A DNA stretch of 40,561 nt, from assembly GCA_023386495.1 (NCBI GenBank), contig JAEWJS010000102.1:1-40561 (forward strand), in the 5' to 3' direction. The position numbers and the translations under genes were made by a program. The DNA comes from Bacillota bacterium. Lineage in GTDB: Bacteria > Bacillota > Bacilli > Paenibacillales > Paenibacillaceae. Under the pieces are notes generated by a model. The model did no database searches. It was not told the DNA's origin and saw nothing but the letters and a program-made list of their open reading frames with translations. Positions within the stretch are counted from its first letter, which is position 1. Every line of letters begins with the position of its first letter. Below, piece after piece: positions 1 to 8,696 of the stretch.

Positions 1-3000
1 GTGTGGCAGCGTCAATGGATGACCGGACCCGATTACGAGAGACAGCTGCGATACTGGGCCGAGAAGCTGACGCCTCATCCGGCAACGCTGGACCTTCCGA
101 CGGATTATCCGAGGCCATCCATGCAGACGGAGCGTCGTGCCGGCTTCTACGGCTTGAAGCTCGATCAAGCGTTCTCGCAGCGCGTACGCGAAGCGAGCAA
201 GCGTCTAGGCTGCACTTCGTTCGTGCTGCTGCTCGCGGCCTATAAGGTGCTGTTAGCCAGCTACAACGGCAAGGACGAGATTGTCGTAGGCACGCCGATG
301 GCCAATCGCGGCAAGAAGGAGATCGAGAAGCTTGCCGGGTTCTTCGCGAATACCGTTGCGCTGCGCTCCAAGCTCGATATGGAAGGGGATTTCCGTCAGC
401 TCATCGCGTCCGTGCGCGAGACCGTGCTGGAGGCGAACGATAATCAAGCCATTCCGTTCGACCGGATCATCGATCATCTCAATCCCGATCGAATCGTCGG
501 CCATGCCTTGTTCTTCGATACGATGTTCCTGTTCGAACGGCATGGGCAGGCGCAGGTGGAGCTGCCAGACCTCGAGATCGTCCCGGTTGCAGGCGATCGC
601 ACGCGCGGCGGGATGCTCGATCTGACGATGACCGTATTCGAGAATCGCGAGTCCGGCATGGATGTAACGTTGACTTATCGCCGCGATCTGTTCCGCAATT
701 CCACGATTCAGCAGATGGCCGAGCACTATCACATGATTGTCGAACGTGTACTGGAGCATGCCGAGCTTCCGTTATATGCGCTAGCAGCGTTAGCGCGTGA
801 GCGGCTGCAGAAGGTGCTGGTCGACTGGAATGCGGAATCCACGCCTGTTCCGGAAGCGGAATTGCCGCATCTGCTGTTAGAGCGCCAGGTCATGCTGACG
901 CCAGATGCCGCAGCCGTATGCTCGGAAGGGCGGACGCTTCGCTACCGCGAACTGAATGAACGCGCGAACCGGTTGGCGCACTACCTGCGGAGCATGCAAG
1001 TCGGTCCGAATCGCACGGTCGGCCTCTATATGGAACGGACCGTCGATATCATCGTTGGCTTGCTGGGCATTCTGAAGGCAGGCGGCGCCTACGTTCCGCT
1101 TGACCCTAAGCTTCCGGTGGAGCGGCTGCGGATGATCGCCCGCGAGGCAGATGTATCTGTCGTCGTGACGGAGGACGCTTTTGCAGACTTGCTGCCTAGG
1201 CCGGGCGACGATCCCGAATCGCTAGACTTGCGCATCGTAGCGCTCGACCGCGATTGGGACGCGATTGCGCGCGAGAGCGGCGACAACCCGCCTGTGCTCT
1301 CGTCGCCGGACGATCTGATGTACATTCTGTTCACCTCGGGCTCGACAGGCAAGCCGAAGGGCGTTGCGGTTGAACACCGGAACTACGCGAATTACATGGA
1401 CGGCATCATGAAGCGGCTGTCGCTTCGCGACGGACTTAGCTTCGCGATCGTGAGCACGCTCGCAGCCGATCTGGGTACGCCGATGATCTGGGGCGCCTTC
1501 GCGACCGGCGGCACGCTGCATGTCATTCCGTACGAACGCGCCGCCGATCCGGATGCATTCGCCGACTATTGCCGGGACAATCCGATCGATGTCATGAAAA
1601 TCGTGCCGAGCCATCTGGAGGCATTGCTCGGCGTGGAGGATCCTAGCGTAGTTGTGCCGCGCGAATGCTTAATTGTCGCCGGCGAAGCCTCGCATTGGGG
1701 GACGATCGCGACGCTGCGGCGACTGCGTCCCGGGTGCCGCATCCAGAATCATTACGGACCGACGGAGACGACCGTATCCGTGCTCGCCTATGAGGTGCCG
1801 GATGGCGCCGACTTGCGGCAAGAGGACCATCAAGCGGTGCTGCCGCTGGGCTATCCGATACCGAACGCGCCGGTCTACGTGCTAAACCGCTATATGCAGC
1901 CTGTGCCCGAGGGGGTCATTGGCGAGCTGTATATCGGCGGTCGAGCCGTTACGCGCGGCTACTATGGCCGGCCCGATCTGACGGCTGAGCGCTTCGTTCC
2001 GAATCCATTCGCTAGTCGTTCCGGCGAGCGTATGTATCGCACGGGCGATCTGGTTCGTTATCTGCCGAACGGCGCCATCCAGTTCATCGGGCGCATCGAC
2101 CAACAGGTTAAGATTCGCGGCTATCGGATCGAGACAGGCGAGATCGAGCACGTCCTGCTCCAGTGTGCCGGCGTTCGAGATGCCGTCGTCGCCATTCGCG
2201 AAGACGAGCCGGGCGATAAGCGGCTGATCGCGTACCTGATTCCCGAGAAGCAAGCAGCCGGAAACGCGGAGACGATCCTCGACATAGCTGCGACTCGTAA
2301 GTATGTGAAGAGCATTCTGCCCGATTACATGCTGCCATCCGCTTATGTGCTCCTAGATCGGCTGCCGCTTAACGCGAACGGCAAGCTGGATCGAGCCGAG
2401 CTGCCGGCGCCAAGCGCATCGAATCGCGCTGCCGAGAGCGAATACACGGCGCCTCGGACGAATGAAGAGCAGCAGATTGCCGCCGTATGGCGCGAGGTGC
2501 TGGGTCTGGAACAGATCGGCATCGACGATGAATTCTTCGATCTCGGCGGCGACTCCTTCAAGGCGATCAAGGTCGTCCGCAAGATGGGCAATTCGTTCAG
2601 CGTCATGGATCTGTTCCAATTCCCGACCGTCCGCGAGTTGGCCGAACACCTTGCATCGGGCGCAACGAGAGGCGACGATCTGCTCATCGAATTCAAGAAG
2701 GCGTCCACGATCGGAGGCAAGACCATCACCCTAGTCTGCGTGCCTTATGGAGGCGGGAGCGCGATTACGTTCCAGCCGCTCGCCAAGGTATTGCCTGCGA
2801 ACTACTCGCTGTTCGCCGTCGAGCTGCCCGGCCACGATTACAGCCGTCCCGATCAACCATTGGCCTCAATGGAAGAGACTGCGGCACGATGCGCAGAAGA
2901 GATCAAGAGCAAGGTCAAGGGCGACGTCTATCTCTACGGCCATTGCCTTGGCGGCGCCATGGTGCTCCGCACCGGACTGCTGCTGCAAGAGTCGAATGTG

Positions 3001-4926
3001 AATGTCAGCGGAATCTTCATGGCGGGCACGTTCCCTGGCGCCAGGCTGCCGTTCAAGCTTACGGAGTGGTGGCATCGGATGTTCCCGCGGGAGAAGTGGA
3101 CTTCCGACAAGTTCGCTCGCGACATGCTCCGTGCGTTCGGCGGCTTCGATGACGAGATCTCGCCGGAGGAGCAGACGTTCGTGCTGCGCAACCTGCGGCA
3201 TGACGCGCGGGAAGCGGAGGACTACTACACCGGCCTCTATGCACTGCCGGACACGCCGAAGCTGAAGGCGCCGGTCTCATGCATTGTAGGCGGTGCCGAC
3301 CGGATGACCGAATTCTATGAGGAACGGTATATGGAGTGGCGCGACTTCAGCGATGACGTTCGATTGCATGTCGTGGATCATGCGGGGCATTACTTCCATA
3401 AGCATCAGTCCGACTTCGTCGCCAAAATCATGTCGCAGCAGATTCGTCAGTGGGAGGAAGAACGCGAATACGGCGCTGAACGTGACGCTGCCTTGATGCG
3501 TGAAGCGGAGCGTCGTGCGGAAGCGACTAGGAAGTCGGAGGCCGAGGCTGCAGTTGCAGTTGCGATAGAGAGCGACGTGAAGCCGAGCGTGAAATCTTTT
3601 CTCATGGTGACGCTCTGCTTGATTATCGCGACAATCGGAACATCGCTGACCGGTTTTGCGCTTGGGATCTGGGTCTACGAACGCACGGGCTCGATCTCGG
3701 ATTACGCCACGATCTCGCTGTACGCGATTCTGCCTACGCTGTTGCTATTGCCCGTGGCTGGGGCTGTCGTCGACCGCTACGATCGGCGCAAGGTCATGCT
3801 GGCCGGGCAATGCTTGGCGCTCTGTTCCACGATATTCTTAGCGACGATGCTCTACCTAGATGCCTTATCGTTATGGGCCATCTATGTGGCCGCAGGGGTC
3901 GGATCGATTGCAGGCGCGTTCACGATGCCGGCTTATCAGGCCGCGACGGCACAGCTAGTGCCGAAGCGCTACCTCGGTCATGCGAACGGATTGGGACAGC
4001 TCGTCATGTCGCTGAACGGCATTATGGCGCCTGCGCTCGGCGGAGCATTGGTCGTCCTGATCGGACTTCATACGATCGTCGTGATCGATCTTGTGCTGCT
4101 GTCCTGCGCGATCGTGATCTTATCGCTGATTCGATTCCCGAATCTCATGTTTAAGAAACGCGAAGAACCGATGCTGCGCGAGATCGTCGGCGGCTGGCGC
4201 TACATCATCAATCGCAAGAGCTTGGTCGCCATGGTCGTCTTCTTCATCGTCGTAAACTTCTTCATGAGCTTATATAACGTCTTAACGACGCCGTTCCTGC
4301 TGCAATTCATGTCGGCCGATAAGGTCGGACTCGTCATTGCATTCGAGGGAGCGGGCTTATTAATCGGTTCGATCCTCATGTCCATCTGGGGAGGCTTCGA
4401 TCGCCGCGCCGACGGCATGGTCGGGTTCGTTATGCTGACCGGCGTATCGGTCGCCATCGTCGGGTTCTATCCGTCGCTCGTAACGGCTGCCATCGGATTA
4501 TTCGGCTTCGGGATGGCACTGGCGCTCATGAACACGCATTGGCTGTCGCTCATCCAGACCAAGGTCGGCTTGGAGCTGCAAGGCCGGGTACTGGCGACGA
4601 ATCAAGTGATGGCATTCAGCATGCGGCCGCTCAGCTTCTTGCTCGCAGGACCGTTGGTTGCGTCCGTCTTCGCGCCGCTCGCATCGAATATGCCGGCAAG
4701 TCTGATGAACAACGGGCTTTTCGGAACGGGGGATGGCAAAGGAATCGGGTTGTTGATCGCTTCGATCGGCGTCATCTTGTTCGTCTGGGCGTTCATCGGC
4801 ATGCGCTACCGGACGCTGCGGCACATGGAGACAATCTTGCCGGACGCCGTGCCGGATGCCGTCATCATCCGTGACAAAGATCAGCTGCAGCAGCGACTCG
4901 ATCGCCAGATGGGCGTCGGCGTGTAG
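1..4926 (+). CDS. NRPS terminal module (partial C-A-PCP-TE) fused to an MFS exporter
   Basis: The reading frame is open from the first base and begins inside a condensation domain (WQRQW...YW motif), so the true start lies upstream. In window numbering: residues 1-270 are the C-terminal half of a condensation domain. An adenylation domain follows at about 285-795, with LFTSGSTGKPKG, NHYGPTE, YRTGD and NGKLDR core motifs. A carrier domain has LGGDS with the pantetheine Ser852, and a thioesterase spans about 905-1140. A charged helical linker (about 1147-1195) leads into a 12-helix-like MFS_3 transporter ending at 1641. The TE nucleophile elbow reads GHCLGG, so the usual Ser is Cys982; DR and HAGH motifs supply the likely Asp and His. 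Reading binding-pocket positions by eye gives D-L-P-K-I-A-H-V-S-K, loosely Asp-like; this is tentative. The product is probably a small peptide or siderophore released and exported by one polypeptide. The MbtH-like gene follows 58 bp later. Confidence 0.93.
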   Translation: MWQRQWMTGPDYERQLRYWAEKLTPHPATLDLPTDYPRPSMQTERRAGFYGLKLDQAFSQRVREASKRLGCTSFVLLLAAYKVLLASYNGKDEIVVGTPMANRGKKEIEKLAGFFANTVALRSKLDMEGDFRQLIASVRETVLEANDNQAIPFDRIIDHLNPDRIVGHALFFDTMFLFERHGQAQVELPDLEIVPVAGDRTRGGMLDLTMTVFENRESGMDVTLTYRRDLFRNSTIQQMAEHYHMIVERVLEHAELPLYALAALARERLQKVLVDWNAESTPVPEAELPHLLLERQVMLTPDAAAVCSEGRTLRYRELNERANRLAHYLRSMQVGPNRTVGLYMERTVDIIVGLLGILKAGGAYVPLDPKLPVERLRMIAREADVSVVVTEDAFADLLPRPGDDPESLDLRIVALDRDWDAIARESGDNPPVLSSPDDLMYILFTSGSTGKPKGVAVEHRNYANYMDGIMKRLSLRDGLSFAIVSTLAADLGTPMIWGAFATGGTLHVIPYERAADPDAFADYCRDNPIDVMKIVPSHLEALLGVEDPSVVVPRECLIVAGEASHWGTIATLRRLRPGCRIQNHYGPTETTVSVLAYEVPDGADLRQEDHQAVLPLGYPIPNAPVYVLNRYMQPVPEGVIGELYIGGRAVTRGYYGRPDLTAERFVPNPFASRSGERMYRTGDLVRYLPNGAIQFIGRIDQQVKIRGYRIETGEIEHVLLQCAGVRDAVVAIREDEPGDKRLIAYLIPEKQAAGNAETILDIAATRKYVKSILPDYMLPSAYVLLDRLPLNANGKLDRAELPAPSASNRAAESEYTAPRTNEEQQIAAVWREVLGLEQIGIDDEFFDLGGDSFKAIKVVRKMGNSFSVMDLFQFPTVRELAEHLASGATRGDDLLIEFKKASTIGGKTITLVCVPYGGGSAITFQPLAKVLPANYSLFAVELPGHDYSRPDQPLASMEETAARCAEEIKSKVKGDVYLYGHCLGGAMVLRTGLLLQESNVNVSGIFMAGTFPGARLPFKLTEWWHRMFPREKWTSDKFARDMLRAFGGFDDEISPEEQTFVLRNLRHDAREAEDYYTGLYALPDTPKLKAPVSCIVGGADRMTEFYEERYMEWRDFSDDVRLHVVDHAGHYFHKHQSDFVAKIMSQQIRQWEEEREYGAERDAALMREAERRAEATRKSEAEAAVAVAIESDVKPSVKSFLMVTLCLIIATIGTSLTGFALGIWVYERTGSISDYATISLYAILPTLLLLPVAGAVVDRYDRRKVMLAGQCLALCSTIFLATMLYLDALSLWAIYVAAGVGSIAGAFTMPAYQAATAQLVPKRYLGHANGLGQLVMSLNGIMAPALGGALVVLIGLHTIVVIDLVLLSCAIVILSLIRFPNLMFKKREEPMLREIVGGWRYIINRKSLVAMVVFFIVVNFFMSLYNVLTTPFLLQFMSADKVGLVIAFEGAGLLIGSILMSIWGGFDRRADGMVGFVMLTGVSVAIVGFYPSLVTAAIGLFGFGMALALMNTHWLSLIQTKVGLELQGRVLATNQVMAFSMRPLSFLLAGPLVASVFAPLASNMPASLMNNGLFGTGDGKGIGLLIASIGVILFVWAFIGMRYRTLRHMETILPDAVPDAVIIRDKDQLQQRLDRQMGVGV

Positions 4927-4940
4927 CAAGATGCAGACTA

Positions 4941-4968
4941 GAGATTAGAGATTAGAGATTAGAGATTA
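4941..4968 (+). repeat. Four tandem copies of GAGATTA
   Basis: Four perfect GAGATTA heptamers run directly into the GAGGAGG Shine-Dalgarno of the MbtH-like gene. The array fills most of the gap after the NRPS stop codon. It could vary in length by slippage and so change spacing or translation between the two genes; that role is inference. Confidence 0.9.
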
Positions 4969-4984
4969 GAGGAGGAATCGCGTT

Positions 4985-5188
4985 ATGGAATTAGAGAAGG
5001 AAATCGAGAAGCCCGTCACCTACAAGGTGGTCATCAATGAAGAAGCGCAATATGCGCTCTGGCCGTCCTATCTAGCCAATCCGGCCGGCTGGCAGGATTC
5101 CGGCAAGAGCGGCGATAAGGAAGAATGCTTGGCCTACGTGAAGCTGGTCTGGAAGGACCTGACGCCGTTAAGCTTGCGCCAAGCATGA
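4985..5188 (+). CDS. MbtH-like protein
   Basis: This 67-residue protein is the size of the MbtH family, small chaperones that bind NRPS adenylation domains and support their solubility and activity. It shows the family signature: N-x-E-x-Q, then LWP, PAGW, and GKSGDKEECLAYV followed by a Trp and LTPLSLR. The Ser usually two residues before the WP of the first block is Ala here (QYALWP). An excellent Shine-Dalgarno (GAGGAGG, 4969-4975) precedes the ATG. The gene lies between the NRPS and the PPTase, and its stop overlaps the next start by 4 bp (ATGA), so the three are almost certainly cotranscribed. It most likely serves the adenylation domain encoded just upstream. Confidence 0.95.
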   Translation: MELEKEIEKPVTYKVVINEEAQYALWPSYLANPAGWQDSGKSGDKEECLAYVKLVWKDLTPLSLRQA

Positions 5189-5883
5189 GACCCGTGCATG
5201 TCTATGCCGTGCGTATGGGGGAACAGACAGTTGCCATGAAACAGGTTGAGCGCTGGCTTACTCTCGTGCCGCAGGACCGAGCCGAGCGAATCGCTCGGTT
5301 GCGGCATTGGCAGGATCAGTGGCGGTCACTTGCAGGGGATCGGCTCGTGCGCTATGTGCTGCGCGAACAGTACGGGATTCCGGAGGAGCGCAACGTTCAT
5401 CGGCGCGACGCCTATGGCAAGCCGGCATTAATCGGGCGGGATGTACAGTATAACGTCTCGCATTCCGGCGATTGGGTGACCGCTGCATTCCATGCAACGG
5501 AGCCGGTAGGCGTCGATATCGAGCGGATCGGGGAAGCGGACCTGCAGCTGGCTGAGACAATGTTCGCGAGAAGCGAATACGAAGCCTTGTGCAGGGAGCC
5601 AGTTGAGGCTCGTGCACGTTGCTTCTATGCGATCTGGACGGGCAAAGAGAGTTATATCAAGGCACGTGGGCTTGGTTTATCGATTCCGTTGGATTCGTTC
5701 TGCGTGGCATCGACCGTTCAATGCGAAGAGGGATTGCGAGAGTCCGCGGTGACCTGCAGCGATGCGTCGGGTCGGACGTGGAAGCTGCGTCAGATCGAAC
5801 TCGATCCCGAATACAGCATGACTGTATGTACCGACCATAATGTAGGGTCATTTATGTTTAACGTTGTTAATTATATGGGTTAG
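5185..5883 (+). CDS. Sfp-type 4'-phosphopantetheinyl transferase
   Basis: The 232-residue product matches the size of Sfp-family enzymes, which move the phosphopantetheine arm of coenzyme A onto the carrier-domain serine of NRPSs. The signature VGVDIER is followed after about 45 residues by WTGKESYIK, containing the Mg-binding Asp and Glu and the Lys of the family. The ATG at 5185 overlaps the MbtH stop (ATGA), indicating translational coupling. A start 60 bp upstream in the same frame would lie inside the MbtH gene and has no ribosome site. The neighbour NRPS carrier domain (Ser852) is the obvious substrate. A rho-independent terminator follows, closing the operon. Confidence 0.94.
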   Translation: MRPVHVYAVRMGEQTVAMKQVERWLTLVPQDRAERIARLRHWQDQWRSLAGDRLVRYVLREQYGIPEERNVHRRDAYGKPALIGRDVQYNVSHSGDWVTAAFHATEPVGVDIERIGEADLQLAETMFARSEYEALCREPVEARARCFYAIWTGKESYIKARGLGLSIPLDSFCVASTVQCEEGLRESAVTCSDASGRTWKLRQIELDPEYSMTVCTDHNVGSFMFNVVNYMG

Positions 5884-5901
5884 ATTAATAGAAATGATGC
5901 G

Positions 5902-5945
5902 TTATGGCTTTCTCGTGTATACGACGGGAAAGTCATTTTTTTATT
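5902..5945 (+). terminator. Rho-independent terminator of the NRPS operon
   Basis: An imperfect stem pairs ATGGCTTTCTCGT with ACGACGGGAAAGTCAT (one G-U pair and small mismatches) around a short loop. A run of seven T follows. It lies 18 bp after the PPTase stop codon. Confidence 0.8.
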
Positions 5946-6064
5946 ATGAATTGAAGGCAGAGATGATTTTTAGATTTATTTAATCCTTCCTTTATTAGCA
6001 GTTAATCCCGTGGCATTACAATGAGGCTTATAAGCGAAAATGAGAATGTGTGGGAGGAAACGGA

Positions 6065-7033
6065 ATGAAGGCGATCGTCTGTACGAAATATGGTGCGCCG
6101 GAAGTGCTTCAGATGACAGAGTTAGAACGGCCCGTGCCCAAGGATGATGAGTTGCTCGTCCGCATCTATGCGACAACGGTTACGGTAGCCGACAGCAGAA
6201 CGCGCAGCTTTAGGGTTCCGCGCTCGGTGTGGCTTCCTGCTCGTATGGCACTCGGGATCCGCAAGCCGAGACGCCCCATATTGGGAATGGAATTATCAGG
6301 TGTGGTAGACGCCGTCGGGGTTGCTGTGACTCGATTTAAGAAAGGCGACCATGTATTTGCGGCTACACTGACTGATTTTGGTGCGTACGCCGAGTATAAG
6401 TGTCTGCCTGCGGACGGTGCCGTTGCCATCAAGCCCGCGAATACGACACATGAAGAAGCCGCAGCTCTGCCGATCGGTGCTCGAACGGCGCTTCACTTTT
6501 TGCGAAAAGCGGACATAAAGCCCGGACAGCACGTGCTTGTGTATGGCGCATCAGGCAGCGTTGGCACGTATGCTGTACAGCTCGCCAAACACTTCGGCGC
6601 GCATGTCACGGGCGTGTGCAGCACCACTAATCTCGAGCTGGTAGCCTCGCTGGGAGCCGATCAAGTGATTGATTACACGCGTGAGGATTTCTCCGCCAAC
6701 GGGACGAAATACGACGTCATATTCGAAGCAGTCAACAAAAGCTCCTTCGCGGCATGCATGAGGACGTTGCGGGAGGGTGGGGCGTATATCAATATTACAG
6801 AACCGCTCCCCAGTCTGCAGATGCTCTGGGAGAGAATGACGAGCAAGAAGAGGATAATACTGGGACAAAACTCGCCTGAAACCGCAGAAGCGCTAGAGTT
6901 CCTTGCAACGCTAGTCGAAGCAGGGGAACTTCGAGCGGTCATTGATCGTCGCTACACCTTCGATCAGATTATGGAAGCCCACAGGTACGTCGACCAGGGA
7001 CATAAACGCGGCAATGTCGTCGTGCATTGGTAA
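6065..7033 (+). CDS. MDR-family NAD(P)-dependent alcohol dehydrogenase / quinone oxidoreductase
   Basis: This 322-residue protein belongs to the medium-chain dehydrogenase/reductase superfamily. It starts with an ADH_N-type fold (MKAIVCTKYG...VLQM, PVPKDDELLVRI) and has a nucleotide-binding site VYGASGSVGTYAVQLAK near residue 160. No zinc-binding cysteine cluster is visible, which points to the quinone oxidoreductase/zeta-crystallin-like branch using NADPH. The substrate cannot be told. The ATG at 6065 is preceded by GGGAGGA; an in-frame GTG at 6050 overlaps that ribosome site and is unlikely. The gene is monocistronic, isolated from the NRPS operon by a terminator. Confidence 0.88.
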   Translation: MKAIVCTKYGAPEVLQMTELERPVPKDDELLVRIYATTVTVADSRTRSFRVPRSVWLPARMALGIRKPRRPILGMELSGVVDAVGVAVTRFKKGDHVFAATLTDFGAYAEYKCLPADGAVAIKPANTTHEEAAALPIGARTALHFLRKADIKPGQHVLVYGASGSVGTYAVQLAKHFGAHVTGVCSTTNLELVASLGADQVIDYTREDFSANGTKYDVIFEAVNKSSFAACMRTLREGGAYINITEPLPSLQMLWERMTSKKRIILGQNSPETAEALEFLATLVEAGELRAVIDRRYTFDQIMEAHRYVDQGHKRGNVVVHW

Positions 7034-7616
7034 GCGCTGTAACAGGGATGTTATGATAATAAGTCACGATTCCCATTATTCATAATGATTACGATTAATC
7101 GGGATTGTATACAATAACGGGTATATCTATTGCAGGCTTTCGGAGATTGACAAGCGAAAGCTTGCAATAACTTGGTTTGGATGAACGCATTTGTACGTAT
7201 CAGCGAGTTCCCGTCGTTGGCTGTGCCTACAAGTCGGATTCGTCAACTTAACAGCAGTTCTTCAAGCCCGGGTGCTGCTGCAGTGATGATTAATCGACTT
7301 ACAGGATCATGATGCACGCCGCTGGCACGAATTCTTGGCTCTAGTTCGGCTAATCTGACTTGCGCTAGCGTTATCAGGGTAATGAGGTTGCGCAAGTTGG
7401 CAGATCCGAACTAGACAGTTAATCATTAGCGATAAAGACGGATAGCCGATATCGTAAATGTTCAGTTGTAGAGTGGCATTACGGAATCACCACATCTCAG
7501 GTATTACTTTTGCACAAAATCCGTATTTTGTACATATGTCCATGGATTATCTAAAAGTGCGTAACCTAAGTTCATGTCCAGAATTATTATGGCTTGTGTC
7601 ACAATCAAACAATTCT
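7034..7616. other. Gene-poor stretch with nested inverted repeats
   Basis: No convincing coding sequence is seen on either strand. Plus-strand open frames here lack ribosome sites and overlap a minus-strand remnant. The main structure is a nested inverted repeat at 7286-7426, described separately. A small palindrome, ACAAAAT-CCGT-ATTTTGT, lies near 7516-7535. The region separates the MDR gene from the 3' end of a degraded chimeric gene and looks like a rearrangement scar. Confidence 0.5.
7286..7426. repeat. Nested imperfect inverted repeats
   Basis: An inner pair has arms 7341-7365 and 7390-7414. Blocks CTAGTTCGG, ATCTG and CTTGCGC on the left match GCGCAAG, CAGAT and CCGAACTAG on the right, with small unpaired bulges. 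An outer pair ATGATTAA (7286-7293) and TTAATCAT (7419-7426) encloses it. The loop between the inner arms is about 24 bp. It could be a structured RNA or the end of a lost mobile element; no family is recognised. Confidence 0.65.
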
Positions 7617-8168
7617 TTATATCTGTTTAATCTTCACTACACAAAATCCACTGTTTGGGAAAATATATGCATTCGATACCCCTCCGAGAGAATCAGCAAT
7701 GATATGTCCTTCATCCAAAACATCACTTTCGACGCCAGGAACCTTTGCCTCATCAGAGCAATATCTACCAGACGTTGAGACAGACTCATTACTGTCATCT
7801 TGTAGAATGATTTCGTCAGCAATGACACGCACTAGTTGCCCGTATTCATTCGTAAATGCCCAATATTCACGTTCCCAATAACCAACGTCAACAACAATGT
7901 AAGGTTCGCGATGCCCAGATAAATCACAACCATCAACTTTGATGAGTTTGTACCCAGAGAATAGTTCGTTATTTAGTTGGGCAATAACTGCAATCGTATG
8001 AGCCAATACTTCATTTTTCGTCATACCTAAGACTAGATTTGCTGACAAAAATACCATTCCGATAATCGTAATGCTAGTGCGTATCCATGCTAGATATGTA
8101 CGCTCGTTGGCCAAATGTTGTTGAACGAGCTGCGTCTCATTAGATCGGTCAATCATCATTTCATCCAT
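7617..8168 (-). pseudogene. Chimeric remnant: DUF202 N-terminus joined to a truncated DNA/RNA non-specific endonuclease
   Basis: The 183-residue frame begins like a DUF202 (YidH-type) membrane protein: LANERTYLAWIRTS followed by one hydrophobic segment. It switches near residue 50 to sequence resembling a Bacillus-type DNA/RNA non-specific endonuclease (EYWAFTNEYGQLVRV, then DEGHIIADSLGGVSNAY with the catalytic-type His). After NAY the expected continuation (NITPQ and the downstream Asn/Arg residues) is replaced by unrelated sequence and a stop. Both domains are therefore incomplete, as expected from two deletions or an illegitimate fusion. The start chosen is the ATG at 8168; an earlier in-frame start would overlap the DUF302 gene. 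Family recognition is from memory of conserved motifs. Confidence 0.65.
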
Positions 8169-8181
8169 GTTGTCTACCCGC

Positions 8182-8568
8182 TTATTTGCACTTATCGATA
8201 CAAGCAATTAAACGTTTCTCTACATCGGCGGCCAAAGCCGCCATTTCACTGGTATCACCTGCCATACCGATTAAGGACGTCGGCCTGGGCATCCCGATTG
8301 CAGTTCTGCCCTCATGCTCATAAACGGCGATCTTACATGGCAAGAAGTAACCGTTTAGGCGGTTTGCGAGCAATACGCGGTGTGCTTCTACGGGATTACA
8401 TACTTCTAGAATCTTATACTTCTCATTGAAGTCGAGCCCCTTCTCCTTCAACTTTTCTTGTAGGTCGAACTTCCACAGAACCCCAAATTGCTCTTCCTTC
8501 AGGTGTTGTTCCAATTCGTTGATCGCTTCATCGATCGTTTTGGATGTTTCAACAGTGTAGTGAAACAT
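8182..8568 (-). CDS. DUF302 domain protein
   Basis: This 128-residue protein matches DUF302: MFHYTVETSKTIDEAI at the start, FGVLWKFDLQEKLKEKG, YKILEVCNPVEA, and LPCKIAVYE. The biochemical role of the family is not established. Members often sit near sulfur, heavy-metal or redox genes, as here beside a persulfide-response locus. The ATG at 8568 has a strong site (GGGGAGGG, 8575-8582); 16 extra upstream codons in frame lack one. A terminator at 8645-8681 separates it from the rhodanese upstream, so it likely has its own promoter. Confidence 0.85.
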   Translation of the reverse strand: MFHYTVETSKTIDEAINELEQHLKEEQFGVLWKFDLQEKLKEKGLDFNEKYKILEVCNPVEAHRVLLANRLNGYFLPCKIAVYEHEGRTAIGMPRPTSLIGMAGDTSEMAALAADVEKRLIACIDKCK

Positions 8569-8644
8569 TGGTAATCCCTCCCCAATTCGAAGAATGAATA
8601 ACCGTAGTCTGCCCACTTATACGATGGTTACGCTTGTAAGATGT

Positions 8645-8681
8645 AAAAACCCATCCGAGCTGCAATTGCACGCAGGATAGG
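8645..8681 (-). terminator. Terminator after the rhodanese gene
   Basis: Read on the minus strand, CCTATCC pairs with GGATGGG around an inner TGCAATTGCA palindrome, followed by TTTTT. A second near-copy of this terminator with the same rhodanese tail is present at 23674-23769. Confidence 0.8.
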
Positions 8682-8696
8682 CTTTTGACCTCATTT

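Noticed and set aside
7458..7881. Two overlapping plus-strand open frames
   Set aside because: They lack ribosome sites and are antisense to the DUF202/endonuclease remnant, whose minus-strand frame has clear family motifs.
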